Assembly: GCA_026545765.1 (NCBI GenBank)
Contig: JAIFAC010000007.1
Coordinates: 620,001-684,000 of the forward strand
Reading direction: 5' to 3'
Length of the DNA stretch: 64,000 nucleotides
From: Plantago major
Lineage: Eukaryota > Streptophyta > Magnoliopsida > Lamiales > Plantaginaceae
Shown: one piece after another, positions 13,983-29,900 of the stretch
Layout: each line of letters starts with the position of its first letter
Position numbering within the stretch: position 1 is the stretch's first letter
Translations under genes and position numbers: made by a program
Notes under the pieces: model-generated
What the model was told of the DNA's origin: nothing
Seen by the model: only the letters and a program-made list of their open reading frames with translations
Database searches by the model: none

Positions 13983-16900
13983 ATAAATAATTAATATAGA
14001 TTTCGTTTACTACATTTCCAATATATTTATTAATACATATATTTATATAATACATTTAGTCTAACCCAGTCTAGATAGTTCTAGAATTTTCGAAAACACA
14101 CCGATTTCGCGGGATAGTATAGTTCAGAAGAGATACTCTTGCCTTTCTTTTTGGTTTGCCCTTACATTATTAGTAAAAAAAAACAAGCACCTTTGCATGA
14201 AAATTGATTTCATTGATTCCTTATACCAAGAAATTAAAAGAAATTCTAAATCAAAATCAAATCATACAGCAGTTGATCATTTCCAATTCAATTGTGTATT
14301 TAAATATCGCGCTTCGCGCATTCTTGTATTTTAGTATTTCTTAGGTGCAACGCGGTTTACTTGAATATAAAATTTACTTGAATTTGAATAAGAAAGTACC
14401 GGAGAACTATGATCTTATGATCTGTGGAATAGAATTTGTTACTACTATAATCTATATTATTTTATTTTCGTTGATATCTCTATTCACAACACACTATTTT
14501 TCTATTGTATAATTTCTTCTTTGTTGTTGTTGGGTTTGACTTTGCAATTTAATTTCTATCCCTGTCCTGTATTTAGTACTTTATTTACATGTAGTAGGTG
14601 CTTTATTATTTTATTTATTATTCTATTCATTATTCTATACTATAAATAAAAATGAAAGGCATCTTGTTTTCCGGCATTTCCTTTATTACTTTACTGGTAA
14701 TTTCGAATATCCCACGCGCACGACCGACCAATGAATTTGTAGGACCTGCCTTTGCCTTTATCTTACTCTCTAACAACCTATCGTTTTACAAGATAGAAAC
14801 TTAGTTTTGGTCTTCGTTTTCTCATTTTTTCCTTCTTTGTCGACTTGAGCATGACTCTGCACCTTTAATTTAATTGAATTTTAATTAGTAAATACTGGAT
14901 TTCATAGTATTTTATCCCTCCTTGCTTCAGAAAAGTGTCTAGCCCCAAGCCGTTTTTCTTCTAGGTGTATTCTGCGCACATATATTGTCTATTCTAAAAT
15001 AAAATGGAGTTTAGAGGAATGAGGAATAATGTCGCTCTCTTTTATTTATATTATCTTTAAAAACGAGCAGGGTAATTGGGAAAATAAATACGTGAAATCA
15101 TGCACTTATAATTATAACCATGCACTCCGTTTTCCACAAGAAGGACTAATTATTCTACTCCTAGGCTTTCGATTCACAAATGGACAAAAAAGAGCAAATA
15201 TATTAGGGAGAAGAAAAAAACCAGTATTCTTGTAGTACTTGCAGTAGTCAATATAAGAACGTAAAAGCAATAACCTCGAAGTAGATAGAAGTAGACATTA
15301 TCTCTCCGTTTCGCCTAAGAATATAAGTAAACAAAGGGACTATTGGGTTATATTAATGTAAAACATGAGTTTACTGGAGTGGCATCACGACTACTTACTG
15401 CCTAAGGTTTTTTTTTGGATAAAATCCATAACTGAGACTATTTCTTGGATTTCATCGTGACAAAGATAGCTGCGATTTTTTATTATTTTTTATTATTTAA
15501 AGAATGTTTGCTGGTTGGTACTGTGACATGTAAGTAAGTATACTAGTAGAGATATTCTTTCCCTTTTCTTTCCAGACGCTAATGCCTAAATGTCTATCTA
15601 TGTCTTTTCTCCGTTTGTCTGTGGTTTACTCGTTCATAAAGAAAAAAGGTGTACTGTCATCATGAAACTTTTCTTAGATACAGGTAGATTTAAGCGTTCG
15701 GATAAACAGAATGAATAAATGTTAGGATTGTTGATTAACCATTTTATGTATTTTCTTTCTGTAAGTAGTAAGTAAGGATGCACTCGGTCCAGCACAACCT
15801 TTATTCAGATATCAGGACAAGACGCTGCTACAGTAGTTACTCATTATTTTCGCGGTAAAGTAAAGGGAGTTTACCTACGATCCTATTTCTTTTCCTTACT
15901 TTTTTTTGACACTATACTAGCTTCTGTTACTCTGTGTATGGATTTTTCTTCTTTCTATTTATTCCATCCTCTCGTAGCAGTAATCCCAAGTGGTTTAGTT
16001 TTTCCGATCCTAGCCCTGAAAAAGTGTCATTTAAGAATATAAAAAAAGTAGTCTATGCTATAATCTCCAAGCTATTTTTGTTTTGATAAGAGATGATAAC
16101 TATATCTTAATCCATTCTTCTCGTAACTCTATAAGAAATAAGAGTGTTTGTTCCATTTTCTTTTCGGTCCCGATTCTTTGCACGCAAATGTGCCTGTTTT
16201 CAACACATTCTAATACCCAAAAAAAATAGAAGAAGACCCTTCATTTTGGGTGACTAAAACGTAGAAGTAAATCCAGTAATATAAATTTTATTTAGTAAGT
16301 CAACTTGGTACTTTTTAATTTAAAAAGAAAAGGGAATAGGTGAATATAGTAAATAGTCATTTATGGATTGAAATATACTTGTTATTTAATAAAGGAAAAA
16401 GTGTGAGAAAATAACTAGGGTAGTAAACTCAAGGGACGAAAGGCGGCAAACAACAATTAGTATTTGATAACTTACTTCTTTGGAAACATATTTTAGAAAG
16501 CATATATTTAAAGAGTTTTTGGTAATAAATATTAAGAGGAGCCCCTTCGGGTATAATAATTTCCTATTTGATTTAAAGCATTTTATTGGCAATTACATAT
16601 TACTTACAAGTTAATTAATAGAAATAGGATTATAAATTATAAATTCATTTTATAGTTTAAGAATTAATTGGTACCATTATATTTATATTCGCAATATAAC
16701 ATAGGGTTATAGGTAAACTTGGAAGTGAGGATAGGGGGAATCATAAGCATACCTCACTCATTTATTATATTAGTATATTACTTAGACTTAGAGCATGTAT
16801 AAATAACGTAAAAGTAGAAGCAAGAAATACTTAGGCAAAGCATTTAAATTTGTTCTTATCTCTTAATGTTGGAGAAAAGACCGAAATTATTGTAATCCAG

Positions 16901-18386
16901 TAGAGTTTGCATTGTAATCACGAAAAGAAAATACTAGGGGAAATTATGATTTGTTGCGAATTGATTTATAATTTCTAATAAAAGGTACTCTTTTTGGTTA
17001 AGTTCGATTATATTTCATCGTGGGTAAAAGCGCCAGTATTTTATTTCGTAAGGATTCATTTATATTTGGTGATGTGCATATTGTTGATGACTTCTTAATT
17101 TATATTTGATCCTAAGTATGCAATAACTAAGATTAAGATAGCTCCTAAATTTAGATAATAAACTGTTAACACTACACCTAGTATATTTAGAGTACTTGAT
17201 ATATTTACTACTATGACTAACAAGTAAAGAACTATAAAATCTTCTACATAATACACATACCTTATGAGGAGTACCTAATTATATTATTATTATTTAGAAA
17301 TCACTTTATCTTACATTATAAATCCATATTATATATAGAGAACTTCCCTTTAAATATATATTTATTTTTCTTTGTTCACTATACAAAAATATCATAATTC
17401 TACTAAAAGACTAAAATAGGTTAGCTATATACCCAAAATTTTCTAGTTCTCCTCTTTTTACTGTGTATTATAATTATTACATAAGTGTACCTCCTTATGA
17501 TATCCAATAATGCGAGAGAAGGCATATCCCTTCCTTATTTTTATAGAATTTTATACAGTATATGGTCTTTGTTTCTAGTTTTCGTAATTTTTATACCTTT
17601 AATGAGGAATTAACTTTGCTATGAAGTACCTAGGCTAACCCTTAATTAAAGATATATTTAATATTTACTACTGGTGGTTTTACACGTATCACTTTATTTT
17701 TTTGTTTTTACCGAAGTAATCTTAGGCGTAAACTTTTTTGTTATTATTTGTTATAAAATTATAGTACTGAATGAATACTCTAAAACTTGCCTAATATTTA
17801 TTATGTTGGTGCACTTAAAAAGTACAATCAAATAGGAAAGGAAAAAGTTGTTCAGACCTAACTAAGCAAAGAGAATTTATGACAAGGGAGGTAACGGTAA
17901 CATCAAGATTATATGGCAAAAACCTAGTTTATATGTACTTCTAAGGATCTCTCGTAGGGTTAATCTAGGTAGTCTAATCTAAACAATTAGGTCTTACTCA
18001 AAAATGAAATTTGAGCTATAAGACTTTTTTTAGTGACTTTGTTGTATTTAGGAGGGATTACTTTAATTAAAAAATTAACCAAATCAATCTTCATTTTCGT
18101 CTCAAGACATCTTTGAGTAATTGTTTTTTTTTGGTATATCTACACCTTCTTTCTATTAATTATGAATGAATAAATTATCCTTGTTGCCTAGTAAACTTAT
18201 GTGGTATTATCTTATCATATTGTGTTTAGTTTAATTCATTCTTCTTTTATTTTTTACCCTATCAACTTGCTTTTAGAAGAAGTCCTTTATGGTGTTCTTA
18301 TAGCAAGGTATACAATGAACTTTTTATAAAACTAGGGTGGGATGTTTTTTCTTAGAGCAAAGCAAACCATATAAATTTATATCATT

Positions 18387-18406
18387 ATATCCTAGAATAT
18401 CCTAGA
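18387..18406. repeat. Tandem duplication, 2 x 10 bp ATATCCTAGA
   Basis: Two exact adjacent copies in spacer. Confidence 0.9.
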
Positions 18407-19053
18407 AACATCGAATTGATTAACCCTAATTGTTTTCGAATATTAATATTTACTAGAAGAAATTAGAATGAGTAATCCCATCAAGACGACGACAGAACTA
18501 ATATAAAAAATTATATGTTACATCCTCTATCTTCTCAGATGAATAAGTGGAAGTATACAAATAAGTGAATTCTAACAAGCAATCTACTGAATCGCACAAA
18601 GCGGAGGGGTAAAAGTAAATTTCTAGCCAAATAGCCAAAGATCACGGAAAGGGAAATTTATTGATCCTCCCTCATAGTATGCTTTATGTCGGAACTTATA
18701 ATATAATTAATGAAAAAAAGTACGCAAACCTCTATCTATCTATATATAATAATACCTTAGCTGTTAATAAAAAAAAAGTCAATTGGAAAAGATTAAATCG
18801 TGTAGATCATAAATTTCTAACTTTACACGGCATGTACAGGGCATAATATTTCTCCCCTTGGTGTTATCTCTTCGAATGATGATTAATGTAACGGTGTAAT
18901 ACACATTTGTAATCCATGCCTTTTGTAAGACTGGCTCATGGTCCTATGATTTCCGACATTCTTCTAGATTTTTAGAATACTCGGTTCCTAGCCCTACCTT
19001 ACTTATGGATTCTTGTCTTAGACTCCTGTCCTCTTAATGAAACCCAAATAACA

Positions 19054-19090
19054 AGATTAACATAGATTAACATATATTAACATATATTAA
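19054..19090. repeat. Tandem repeat, about 3.7 x 10 bp AGATTAACAT
   Basis: Two AGATTAACAT units are followed by ATATTAACAT and a partial copy, so one base changed and then spread to the next unit. Confidence 0.9.
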
Positions 19091-22000
19091 TTAATAAGGG
19101 AAGATATATGCATGAAAACAATAGTTTTTAGAAAAAAATAGAAAAAATCTCCGCAATATCTATGAATTTAGCAAGTTATTACGACCCAGACATGCGGATT
19201 AAAGTAACTTTTATATATAGGCCTAAAAACCAACCAACCAACTTATCTAGGATCTTTTGTCAACGAATGTTTTTTTTTATTGTGTTTCTGCCTTTATTCC
19301 ATTCCTCTTTCATTTTTCCCTTGAAATTCTATGCACACTGCCAACCTTTTCTATCAAATTTTTCTTTGATTAGTAGTTATGGTTACTCTTGCTTGAGGAC
19401 AATGGAGCAAAGTCTGTTTTAATTGAGTCTTTTTTCGTACTTGATAAGTTGTTTTTCTAGGATACATGTATTCCTTAAATTAATCTTAGGTAGAGTCCTT
19501 TTTTCTTCGTTGTTTATCCTATGAAATAAATTCCCTTATCCTTTTTCAATGACCTGTCAAATCTTTACTCAAGTCGAATCCAAATGCTTTCCGACTAATC
19601 CAACCAAGCAGCATCTTCTTTTTTTAAAGTCACCTCACTTAGAAATTAAAACTAGGAATTTACCTACCATATAATATATATATTATATTATAATAATTTT
19701 TTTATATTTGTATAATTTTTCTATTTCTATAAGATACAGTAAACGTGGGTTTCTTTCTTAGATGTTCTCCATGTGAAGGGAAGTCCTTGGGTGTTGTAAG
19801 CCATCTCTGTTGTTAATAAAAAATAAAGGAAGAATTCAAACTTCGCGTAAATAAAAAATTCATAAGAGCATGAAGGCAGATATCCAATATTTACTAACTG
19901 TTACTAAATTGACGGGTCTAATCTATTAAAAAAGTGATACAAGTTATTTATGCCCAACTACTTGTCTAGAAAATCTCGTGCTTGGACTTTTTTGTACCAC
20001 TTCTGCAAGACTCTAATGCCAAAATAACTCAATAAAAGAGATCCTAGTCGGAAGACATAGAAGTAGAGTATAAAAGCAGTTCGGAGATGTCTTAAGCCTT
20101 TATTTGATACGTAACTTTCTAGATTTCCTTGGCGAATAAATAAATAAAAGTACCCCTTTTTGTCTTTGCTTCAGCGTGATCCATAAGTGATATGTATGTC
20201 GTTATAGAACGGATTACTTTCTCCTGCCCTTTGTATTATTAGAATTAGGAATAATTTGTTCAGTATTTCCTCGTGAGAACCCTTAATCATCCGTGTTGCA
20301 TCTCTCTTTCAACGGCGTTGCATTATATATAAATTTTTTTATCCAAAGACTGAAGAAGGTGTTCTGCCCGTCATTACTTTAACTAATTTCTTAACTCAGA
20401 CTCGACAGGTTTTACATCATTTTTATCTATAAATGCTGCTTACATTTTTTAGATTATGAGATTTTCTGAGATGAACAACTCTATTTTTTTTGTAACTATT
20501 ATAATTATAATATAATCAAAACGGTAAAAATGAGACATAGCAAGAATTTGTATTTTTCGTATTTCTTCCACATTCCGCAACAGCTGCTATTTATGGGTAA
20601 TAGAAAGAATGCCTTATCTATTTATTATTATATTACTTACCGTTCTTTTTCTTTCCAGTCTTGTTTTGAATAGATCCTTTTCTTTCTTCTTTTGCTTGCG
20701 GGAACTACGCAACTAAGTATATGTGAGGACTTTATTTAAACTTGGTCTTATTCTTCAACTAGCTAATACACGGTTAGAAACGTGTTATTGATCTATTTTT
20801 TCCTACGTTTTCCCAAGGTTGTTTTACGTGTTTGAATTCCTTGCAAGTTCGGTGTCACCACCAGAGAATAAGATTCTAAACTATTGATTGACTCTTGGGT
20901 GGGCTCCCCAAATGACTTTGTAAATACTGAGTTTCGGGGGTGGTTGGTATATGACACATCAATATATTTATTACGATGTATATAAAGAATTTCTTCTTTT
21001 CATCGATGCATGCAGAGAGCTAAATGAAACTTTCATATCTTTCGCGAATAAATCTAAATCTTAAACTACTCTTTTTTACAAACATTATAGTATACTTACA
21101 CTTACAGAGGTATAGAGCTGGCTTATTACTAAGGGTTAATAAACAAACAAAACATGCTGTCGTCACGAAGATCAAGAAGAATCCTTTTTTTCTACTAAAT
21201 TGTAAAGTGAACTTCCTAAATAACCTAAAAAAGGCACAGAGATAAAAAGTAATAAAAAAGAAATAGAAGGAATATAGAAGAATTTCTAGACTAATAGCCA
21301 TGAATCAAATGCCGAGCTGTAATATATGTAATATAAATATGGAGCAATCAGGAAATCTTTTCTAGTAAGAACACTACTAATGTGACGTAAAAGCTTTTCA
21401 AATTACATATAGAGAATGAAAATAAATATAGGAATGGAATATAGAAAAAGGACAATCTAAAAGAAAAGCAATTAAAGTAAGGACCTTACTGCCTAGCTTT
21501 TTTTTGCAACATTTTTCGAGCATATAGGAAGCATTGCTTAGCTTTATAAGGAATATTATATGGGTATAGACTTTTAGATTTTTTTTTGTTAGTTTGCTAG
21601 AAAGAACTTGCGCCTTGAGTTAGATAAGGTATATCATATCACGCAGCAGAAATAGGTTTAGATTTATTTAGGATTAAGTGGTAACTTGTTGGAGAAATCA
21701 CGAAGAATAAAAAGAGGAAAGTAGAACTCAAAGTTCAAGGAATCCACGTAGGTAGAAAGATCACCAAAGATAATATAATAATAAATAAACAAGATTTCCT
21801 TTAGCAGAAGAGTTTGAGCCCGAAGAATTAAAAGTCTACTGCACTTGCCTAGAATTTCTATTTCGTTTATATGTTCGTAAAGAGTAAAGAGTTCGGTTTT
21901 GGAAATAGAATCAACGTTTTAAGCAGTTCATTTTCGTAATACTCTATGTCTGGAATGTTTATTATCCTTGTTGGGATCACTACCTATACCGCCTAGATAG

Positions 22001-22310
22001 CCAGTGTCTTGTATATTAGATATATGCCTACTACTACTAGTAAATATCTCTTATAAGATAAGTAAGTATGATTAGGTACTAAATGAGTCTTCTATTGAAT
22101 GCTATCAACGAGAATTATGTCTTTGTTGCTTTGTTTTGTATCTATTTGTATTTGTTTCTGTTCTCTACTTCATATTTCCATGTGTCTGTCTATCTGCATC
22201 TGTTTTCTATGTACTGAATAATGGCTTAGATTCCTTACTCTGTATTATTTTATAGTTATATGAGTTGCTTGTACTTGTTCTTCGATTACCTATTTCCTTC
22301 ATAGCATAAT

Positions 22311-22348
22311 ATTACATAATATTATATATATTACATAATATTATATAT
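22311..22348. repeat. Tandem duplication, 2 x 19 bp ATTACATAATATTATATAT
   Basis: Two exact adjacent copies, the longest tandem unit I found in the window. Confidence 0.95.
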
Positions 22349-24595
22349 AATAAATATCTATCCGAGTTCCATTCCTGTATCTTTCTTCCTTGATACGGAT
22401 GTTACTTACAGGTATGTAGTTAAAAGTGTTGTAGGTTAGTTATAGCTAATTATCTGCAGTGGTACGGTTTTGTTTCGTCGGTATAGATAATTATAATAAA
22501 TATAGCACGAGTATTCCCTTTTTCTTTATCTGATCTTACTACTTACTATGACTTATATAGCAGCCCTAATGTTATATAAATTCTATATAAAGTGTGCATG
22601 AGAGTGAGTTATTTCTTCTCATAACTGGTACTGGGAAATAGAATAATGTTTCTTTTCTATCTATTCGAATAATTGTAGTTTCCACCGACTCTTATCTTAG
22701 TAGCTTTGTATTAGACTTGTCTGGCAGAGCAATATGATTATTTACTTTATATTATTACTTTAGCTTTATATTACTTTAGATTACATACACGAGATATGAA
22801 AATGAGTTATTGCCTTATCTTCTTTCCTCTTTCTTTATACTCCCTTCTTCTTGGTTTGGTGTCTTGGCGAACAATCAGTTACTTACTTCTATTCCTAATC
22901 AATTGTCTTGCTTTGCTTTACCTATATTTTTATTTCGCAACGCAAGGCATGAAGGAACATAGATCATAGTACCAAATCAAATAGACACATCAGAAAAGGA
23001 ACCGTATATGAATCGAAAAATATCTTGTATATGCCATAAAGCATGCTTTTAAGTTTAGACTTCTGTCGTTTCTGGATTGTGGACTCTCTTTCATTTTATG
23101 TCCTATTCAATTAGGTTTGTCGGCTTTGAATCGGAGTTACTTGTTTTTTTTTGTGCCATGTTATTTTTGTGTTATATTGCCTGCGTATTTACTGAATATG
23201 AATTCTACTTAACTCGACTTGACTCTTGCATATATTTTATTTTTCTCGTATTTTTTTATTTTTGTACTTGTTATATGAAGCACCCTCTATGCTCTCTTCT
23301 TTGACTCGGTTACTTACTACTTATCTTTTCTTTGTTTTTGATTAGCTTATTGATTTCGAGGTGTTAGCGGTCCACCATGTTGTATCTTTTTATACGTGTT
23401 TGTTTGATTCTACTTGTGCTCGTTCACAACATAAAATAAGAAACGTGCCCTTGTTGGTCTCAAAGAAAAGATCATCTACAGTGACTTCAATCAAAAAGTA
23501 ATGAAATTTTGGGCTAGAAAAGAAATATCCTTACCCTGACTTGCCTTTAATAGTAAAATACTCCTTATTACTAGTTACTAGAGTTATATATATATAAATA
23601 ATAATAATCTATATATAAATTAATAATCCTGGAACACAAATTGTTATACTGCGCGTATATTTCATGTTTGTTTTGCAGGGAACAACAGGTACATCATGTT
23701 TTAGCAGATGCCTTGGTTAGAGAAAAGAAATCTAAAAGAAATAGGGCCTTTTTTTTGTATAGCAAACATGTTTACCAATGAACTTTACTTTTCTCAATCT
23801 AGAGACTAGAGAAAATCTCTGACTCACTATTAGAAACCAGCCACGTGTTCCACAAATAGAGCTCTATTTCACAAAGCATTTTATATTAATATAATCCCAC
23901 GAGGATGCCCTTAACACGGTTGTTATCATTCACTCTATTACCAAGGCCAAGAGAAATATATCCATTTTATAAATACAAAGGTATAGCTTTAGAAAGTGTA
24001 ACTTTAGATATCTTGTAGTAAATCAAGTGATTATCCAAAAAAATACTTAAGCATTAAAAAAGGGTAAGATATAATATAGACTAAACCCACCAGAATACTA
24101 CGCTACGAAGAAGAAAATGCAACAAATCGCTCTTAGATTCATAATCAGTAACATAATCAGCTAGGAAAAGCCTTTGTGAAAAGTAAAAAAAAAAAGAAAA
24201 AGGGTTTGCTATGTTCTCTTCTAAGGCATATAGCTTACATAAGTATGTCATAATCACTACCAAGCACTCCACTAGAAGAAAAAGTAAGGAACCTATAAGT
24301 ACATACCTTGTATTGTAAAGACTTGTTATATCCCTTAAATTATGTAATTATCCTTCCTATTTGTAGTACACAAGGCTATACAAGACATGTCACATTTAGT
24401 ATACTCTTTACCTTCTAGTCCTATATTTATATGCATCATACTTGTAATACTTGTTCTCTTAGGATCTTCTTAATGGACTACATGCACTGATGAAAGTTAC
24501 CTACATATATTTCATAGTTTGCTTAGTTGGTATATAGTATTAAACGATAAATAATAACACGAGCACGAGGGCTGTTTTGTTTAGTTTTAGGAAAA

Positions 24596-24613
24596 ATATA
24601 TATATATATATAT
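24596..24613. repeat. (AT)9 tract
   Basis: An 18-bp perfect AT dinucleotide run. Confidence 0.95.
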
Positions 24614-26046
24614 TTTGTAATGCATAAGTAAAGATGTATACTCTATTGTCTCTCTTTGAAAATACCAAGTAGTATCTAATAAATGTTGTGTCCTCTTATA
24701 ATGTATGCTTAACTATGTACTATACACACAGTTCTATAAGATCTATTTCTTATGTTGGTTTACCTACTAATACTTATTCCCTAATACCTTTTATTTTACA
24801 CTTATCCTACATAGATTTCTCTACTTAGATCTATACTTACAGCACTTGGATTATTTCCTAACAATGTAACACAAAGTACTTCATTTCATTTTATGATTCA
24901 ACAAAAAGAGATGATAGAAGAGATAAATACGTTTCATATAGGCTATCTTGAAAAATAGAAAATGTAAAGGCTTAAGCTTGCTTGGTAGATTTATAATATG
25001 AAATAACTATGATATAAATTTTACCTAAGAACTTCATGTATACTGGAGTAACTAACAATATATAATAAGAGCGTACTAATTACTATACTTTAGAAGGAAA
25101 CTTATAATGGGAACTTATCACTTTTAACTAATATTACTTATTTAAGATTGCATAACTTACAACTTTTAGAATTCATATAGAATAAGAATAGCTCAGTTAG
25201 AAGGTACATACCATAAACTAAATCAACTATTATCCCAACAAATAAGGAAAGGGTAGAAAACTTCATGTATACACACCACCAAATTAATTATAATAAATCC
25301 TTCCTCTATAGAAACACACAACACAGCTTAGAAAGACCTACTACATTTTAGTATAAGTTATAAGCCAAAAAGTAAGGGAAATAGGTTAGGAGTACATCAC
25401 ATACTAAAGCCATTTCTATTTTATAGAGAGAAACTAGGTTAAGAATAAAGCATACTTTTTTTAGGTAAATTTACATGCAATGCTAATACCACACTTAGTA
25501 TTTATTACATAGTTCACATAGTATTACAAAGACAGAGAGCATATAATATATTTAAGACAAGATAGAATTATCTTCATTATACTTAGCGCTTAACAACCCT
25601 TTACTGAAGATATTTACCTTATGATCTTATAGTGCATGCTTATAATTAATATAATTAAATTAAAAAGATAGGATGTTTCCACGATAATTTCTTTTGTGTA
25701 GTATTCTTAGCTTATACAAATAGAAAATTTGGTAATTTAAGTTAGTAAGTAAGTGATACATACATATTATAAAAGATAGAACCAAGTAGTATGGGGTAAA
25801 TGGTTAATTATTTAAATAGAAAAAGAAGAGAAGTTATGAAACCTATTTATTATATGCTGACAATGTAGGTGCTTTGGTTCTCTGGATACTAAAAAATATA
25901 CGAATGTATTCAGAACAAATATATGGTTTTTAACTAAGTACATAAGATATCTTTCTTGTTAATGAAATGTAACCTTTACTGCAGGATTCTGGACTTACTA
26001 CCTCATAAGATCTATAAACCACGTGTATAAGAAAGGAATACTATAT

Positions 26047-26076
26047 TCTACCTTAGTCTACCTTAGTCTACCTTAG
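26047..26076. repeat. Tandem repeat, 3 x 10 bp TCTACCTTAG
   Basis: Three exact copies of a 10-bp unit that is not low-complexity. Confidence 0.95.
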
Positions 26077-26902
26077 TACTTTATTTAATTTAAAATTACT
26101 TAAAATAATATAGTCACAGCAGCACTCTTCGCTATAGTATTATATTTGTAGTTCCTTAGCTTTATTTGTCATCTTTAATATTTTTATAAGTGTTTTAGAT
26201 ATACAATTACAAGAGCAGTGCTTATCCCGCGTATTACCTTTATCCAAAACGAGAGTTATTCATTATGCCTCTATCACCTTACATTTCTCAAACTCTTGTT
26301 TTAATAAGTAAATAAGTATACGTGTATATAACTTCTATATTCCTTACTAAGTATGCTTCCTTGTCCTATTGGCCTAAAACAGTTTGTATCTTGGGTTTAT
26401 TTACTCTTAACCTTTTCAATATTTTGTGTATTAACATCTTTATTTATAATTTCTAGGATCAAATACTTTATTAGTTTCTATACAAGCTTATCTTAGTAGT
26501 ACTTGGGGAATAGTGAACATGGCATGCTCTTATCAAGGTATAATGAATATCGTAGCATAAATAATATAAAGTCTATTTTTAAGTAAATATCATAGGGCAT
26601 GTAGAACGCTTCTAAAATATAGATTTAGAGATAAAAGTACGTATAAACTCTAGTATAGTATACTTAGAGGTACTCATTCATAGAAAATATTATTAATAAA
26701 AATTATGTTCTTCCAAAATAGTCTAATCCCGGTTAGTTTAAAATAGAAGGGAGTATACGCATATGTTTCTACCTTGTTATCTTTGCTGATAAAATATCTT
26801 ATGCATGCAAGGAAATTTGTTTTCAAGGTGCACGCATCTTCTTCTTCTAGTCTATCTAGTTGGTTTTTAAATTCTAATAAATGTACTATGGGCTCCTTCT
26901 AT

Positions 26903-26922
26903 ATTCTAAGTAATTCTAAGTA
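26903..26922. repeat. Tandem duplication, 2 x 10 bp ATTCTAAGTA
   Basis: Two exact adjacent copies in spacer. Confidence 0.9.
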
Positions 26923-29900
26923 AGAGTACTACAACCCTCTCTTAGTAACTTGTAATGATCTATGAAATAACGTATTTTATATTTATAACATCGTAGTAAT
27001 CCATGAACTTAACATCAACGAAGAGATAAGATAGAATTCTAAAGTATGCTTGGTTGCAACACCTCTTATAGAAAATATAGAACCCTTAAAAAAAGAGTAA
27101 CTGACGTTTTTTTACATGTTTTTATTAAACGCGGTTAGAAATTAAAGAAAGATAGAAGTAGACTCATTCCTTACGCTAAGGTACTAATTTAGTATATCAA
27201 CCAACAAAGAAGTAAAGTAAAGTAAAGAAGGTATCTAAGTCAACTATAAACCACGAGTTAAATAATAGCATTTCGGGGTTAGAACTAGAATTATAGAAAA
27301 TAACGAGTTCCTTAACTAGAAATATAAATAACATCTAGCAGCACAATTTAGTCTCGATTTTAACTTAAGATACCTTGTTAACATAATAGTTTCATAACCA
27401 AGCTTTTATAAACTCTCTTATCATAATACCCTATACATAGAATTATCTCCTACTAAATTGACTTGGCGTATAGAAATAGTTCGTACCAAGTAAGAAAAAA
27501 GATAAAAGAAAAGACTCTTCCTTATGTGATACTAGAGTTCTTATTAGGAAGGTATGCAACAATACTTTAATTTCCCGTACACCAAATCTATATTTGTAGA
27601 TATTCTTGGGTTGTAGCACAAAGTAGTACATTTTAAGTTAAAGTAAGAGCATATTATATAGGAAGCATAACTGGGAGGACAACAATTATAAGAGTCTAAG
27701 CTAATTAAAGTGCATGTACACCTTATATGACATATAACAATTAGAAAGTAACATTAGTACAAAGTTTTCCTTAAATTATACAAGAAGAGTATTCCAAGAA
27801 AGAGGCTATATCTTTATTACTTACAAATTACAATACAAGATACAGGCAAAAGGGACCATCAGATACAAAGCTTTATAATAGCTCTTAAGTTAAGGAAGGG
27901 AGAGATATAGTAGTTGTTGATTAGAGCTACCTAATAGATTGGTTATAAAGGTCAAGCGTTTTCTTACAACAAAGCTACAACATATAATATAGCAAATAGG
28001 GAGCTTAGGAAATAGAAATAAGATTTTAAAACTAAGATTAGGAAGCATCTATATTATATATAATTACCTAATAAGAGTACTTACGCATAGTATGGAAAGA
28101 AGTGAAAGTGGTATAGTGTACTTTCCTATATAAAGGTTCGTAATAATCCATAATAAAATAAATATTTGGTTTTGTCTTTAATATTACTTAATTTAGTATA
28201 TATACAGTACATAAATTTAGGTATTGTCCATATACATCCCTATCCCTAGTAAGAGTTTACTTGTGTTTCGTTCATTTATAATTTGTGTTAGATCCTACCT
28301 TTGAAATTTTAAGACGCGTATCTACTAAATAATATATGAAGTGTCTTAGATAAATAAAGTAACTGGCTCTTTCCTTTGCACTATAAGTTGTTTCTCTAAA
28401 ATGAATGTAAACGTATATGTCATAACTATATTTTGGTAGAGTTGCTTATGTAGAAAAGATTAAATAGAAGAAGTCAATCCCTTATATATATAAACCCGTG
28501 GATGTATTATATATTTTTTAGCATGTATAGTACCATAAGTTGTAAGTAATATGAGTGCATATAAATTAAGATATGTATATTATATAATTCCTCTTTCTTA
28601 TCTTATATAGTATAGTGAACGCTCTAAACACGAGCTATTCTATGTCATAGATTAGTGTTGTTAGATAATTATTACCCTTACTTACCTATACTGTTATCTC
28701 TTTAATATCTTTTTGATGACTTTTGTACTTTAAGTATCACCCTATTTAAAATGATTATCTCACGTTTTACTTAACACACAGGTATATAGGATTTCAGCCT
28801 TACAATTAGATACTATAAGAATTGCTGAAGGATTTCTCTTTGAATTTCTGTTAGTTTAATTATTAAAAAAGATATTTATTTGTATAGTTGTATTTCTAGG
28901 ACTTAGTAGCTATAATAAATCTAGGTGAAATGTACAAACAAAGTAGGGCAGTTAACACCAACACCAATTCCAAGGTTTTTTATTTTCTAAGACCAAAGTT
29001 TTTCTATTATATATAAAATTATAAATTATAAGCGACTCCTCGAAGTAATTAGTAATTATAGGGTAAACTGATATAAAATATAGAGTTCTCTTTGTAGAAT
29101 TGTATATTTGGGGTATAAGCGCATTATAGGAATGGTCCAAAAGAGTACCTCATAAAGATTCTCTATGGCCCTTAATAACCTGCCTAAGTATCTATGTACA
29201 CAATGCTCTCATCTCTAGCTATAAGTATGATGTAACCCAGTGCCTATCTCTATAGGTATGTATGATTTTTTATTTATAATTCGCAGTTAACTTATTCTAC
29301 TTTGACCTTTTTATAAATAAACTTAATATAAAACCTAGAGGTGTCTTACCTTAACTATCTTTTTTACCAACAACAACAGAAATACGCGATGCATTCCCAA
29401 ACCCTTTACTTAGAATTTATCTTTATATATTTATATAGGATATTTACTAACTACATACCTTTGTGGTTTATCTTTCTTTTTATTTAAGAGTGCATATATT
29501 TTAAACATTTCGCAAGGAAGACGCTTAATAATCTATAAGTGCTCTTATACTAAATTAGAAGTAATTACTAGATAATTTTCTATATCTTTTACTTTACGCT
29601 TTAGAATTAAAAACATACCAAAAATGCCTCCCTACTAAATTCCACCAATTATTGATATTACTACAGCTATTACTACACGAGGTACTATGATAACACTTCC
29701 AAGGCAACAACTATTAGGATGATAAGATATTATTAAATAAATTAGCCCTTACTTAAATAAAAGAAGCTGCCTCATGTTGTACCAGAAATTATTAGGAAAA
29801 GGAATAGAATCAAACCTAGAACCAATAGAATTAGATTATCAATACAAAGTGTTTTCAAAAAAAAATACAAGAATAAAGAAAAACTCTTTGGGTATACTAA

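Noticed and set aside
16540-16560. GGAGCCCCTTCGGGTAT hairpin-like sequence
   Set aside because: The stem is only a few base pairs long, with no gene end next to it.
21020-21301. 93-codon hydrophobic frame on the - strand
   Set aside because: Its hydrophobicity follows from T-rich codons, and a 73-codon frame covers the same bases on the + strand; no motif is seen.
25185-25225. AATAGCTCAGTTAGAAGG, like a tRNA D-arm
   Set aside because: No D-stem closure, anticodon arm or T-arm follows.
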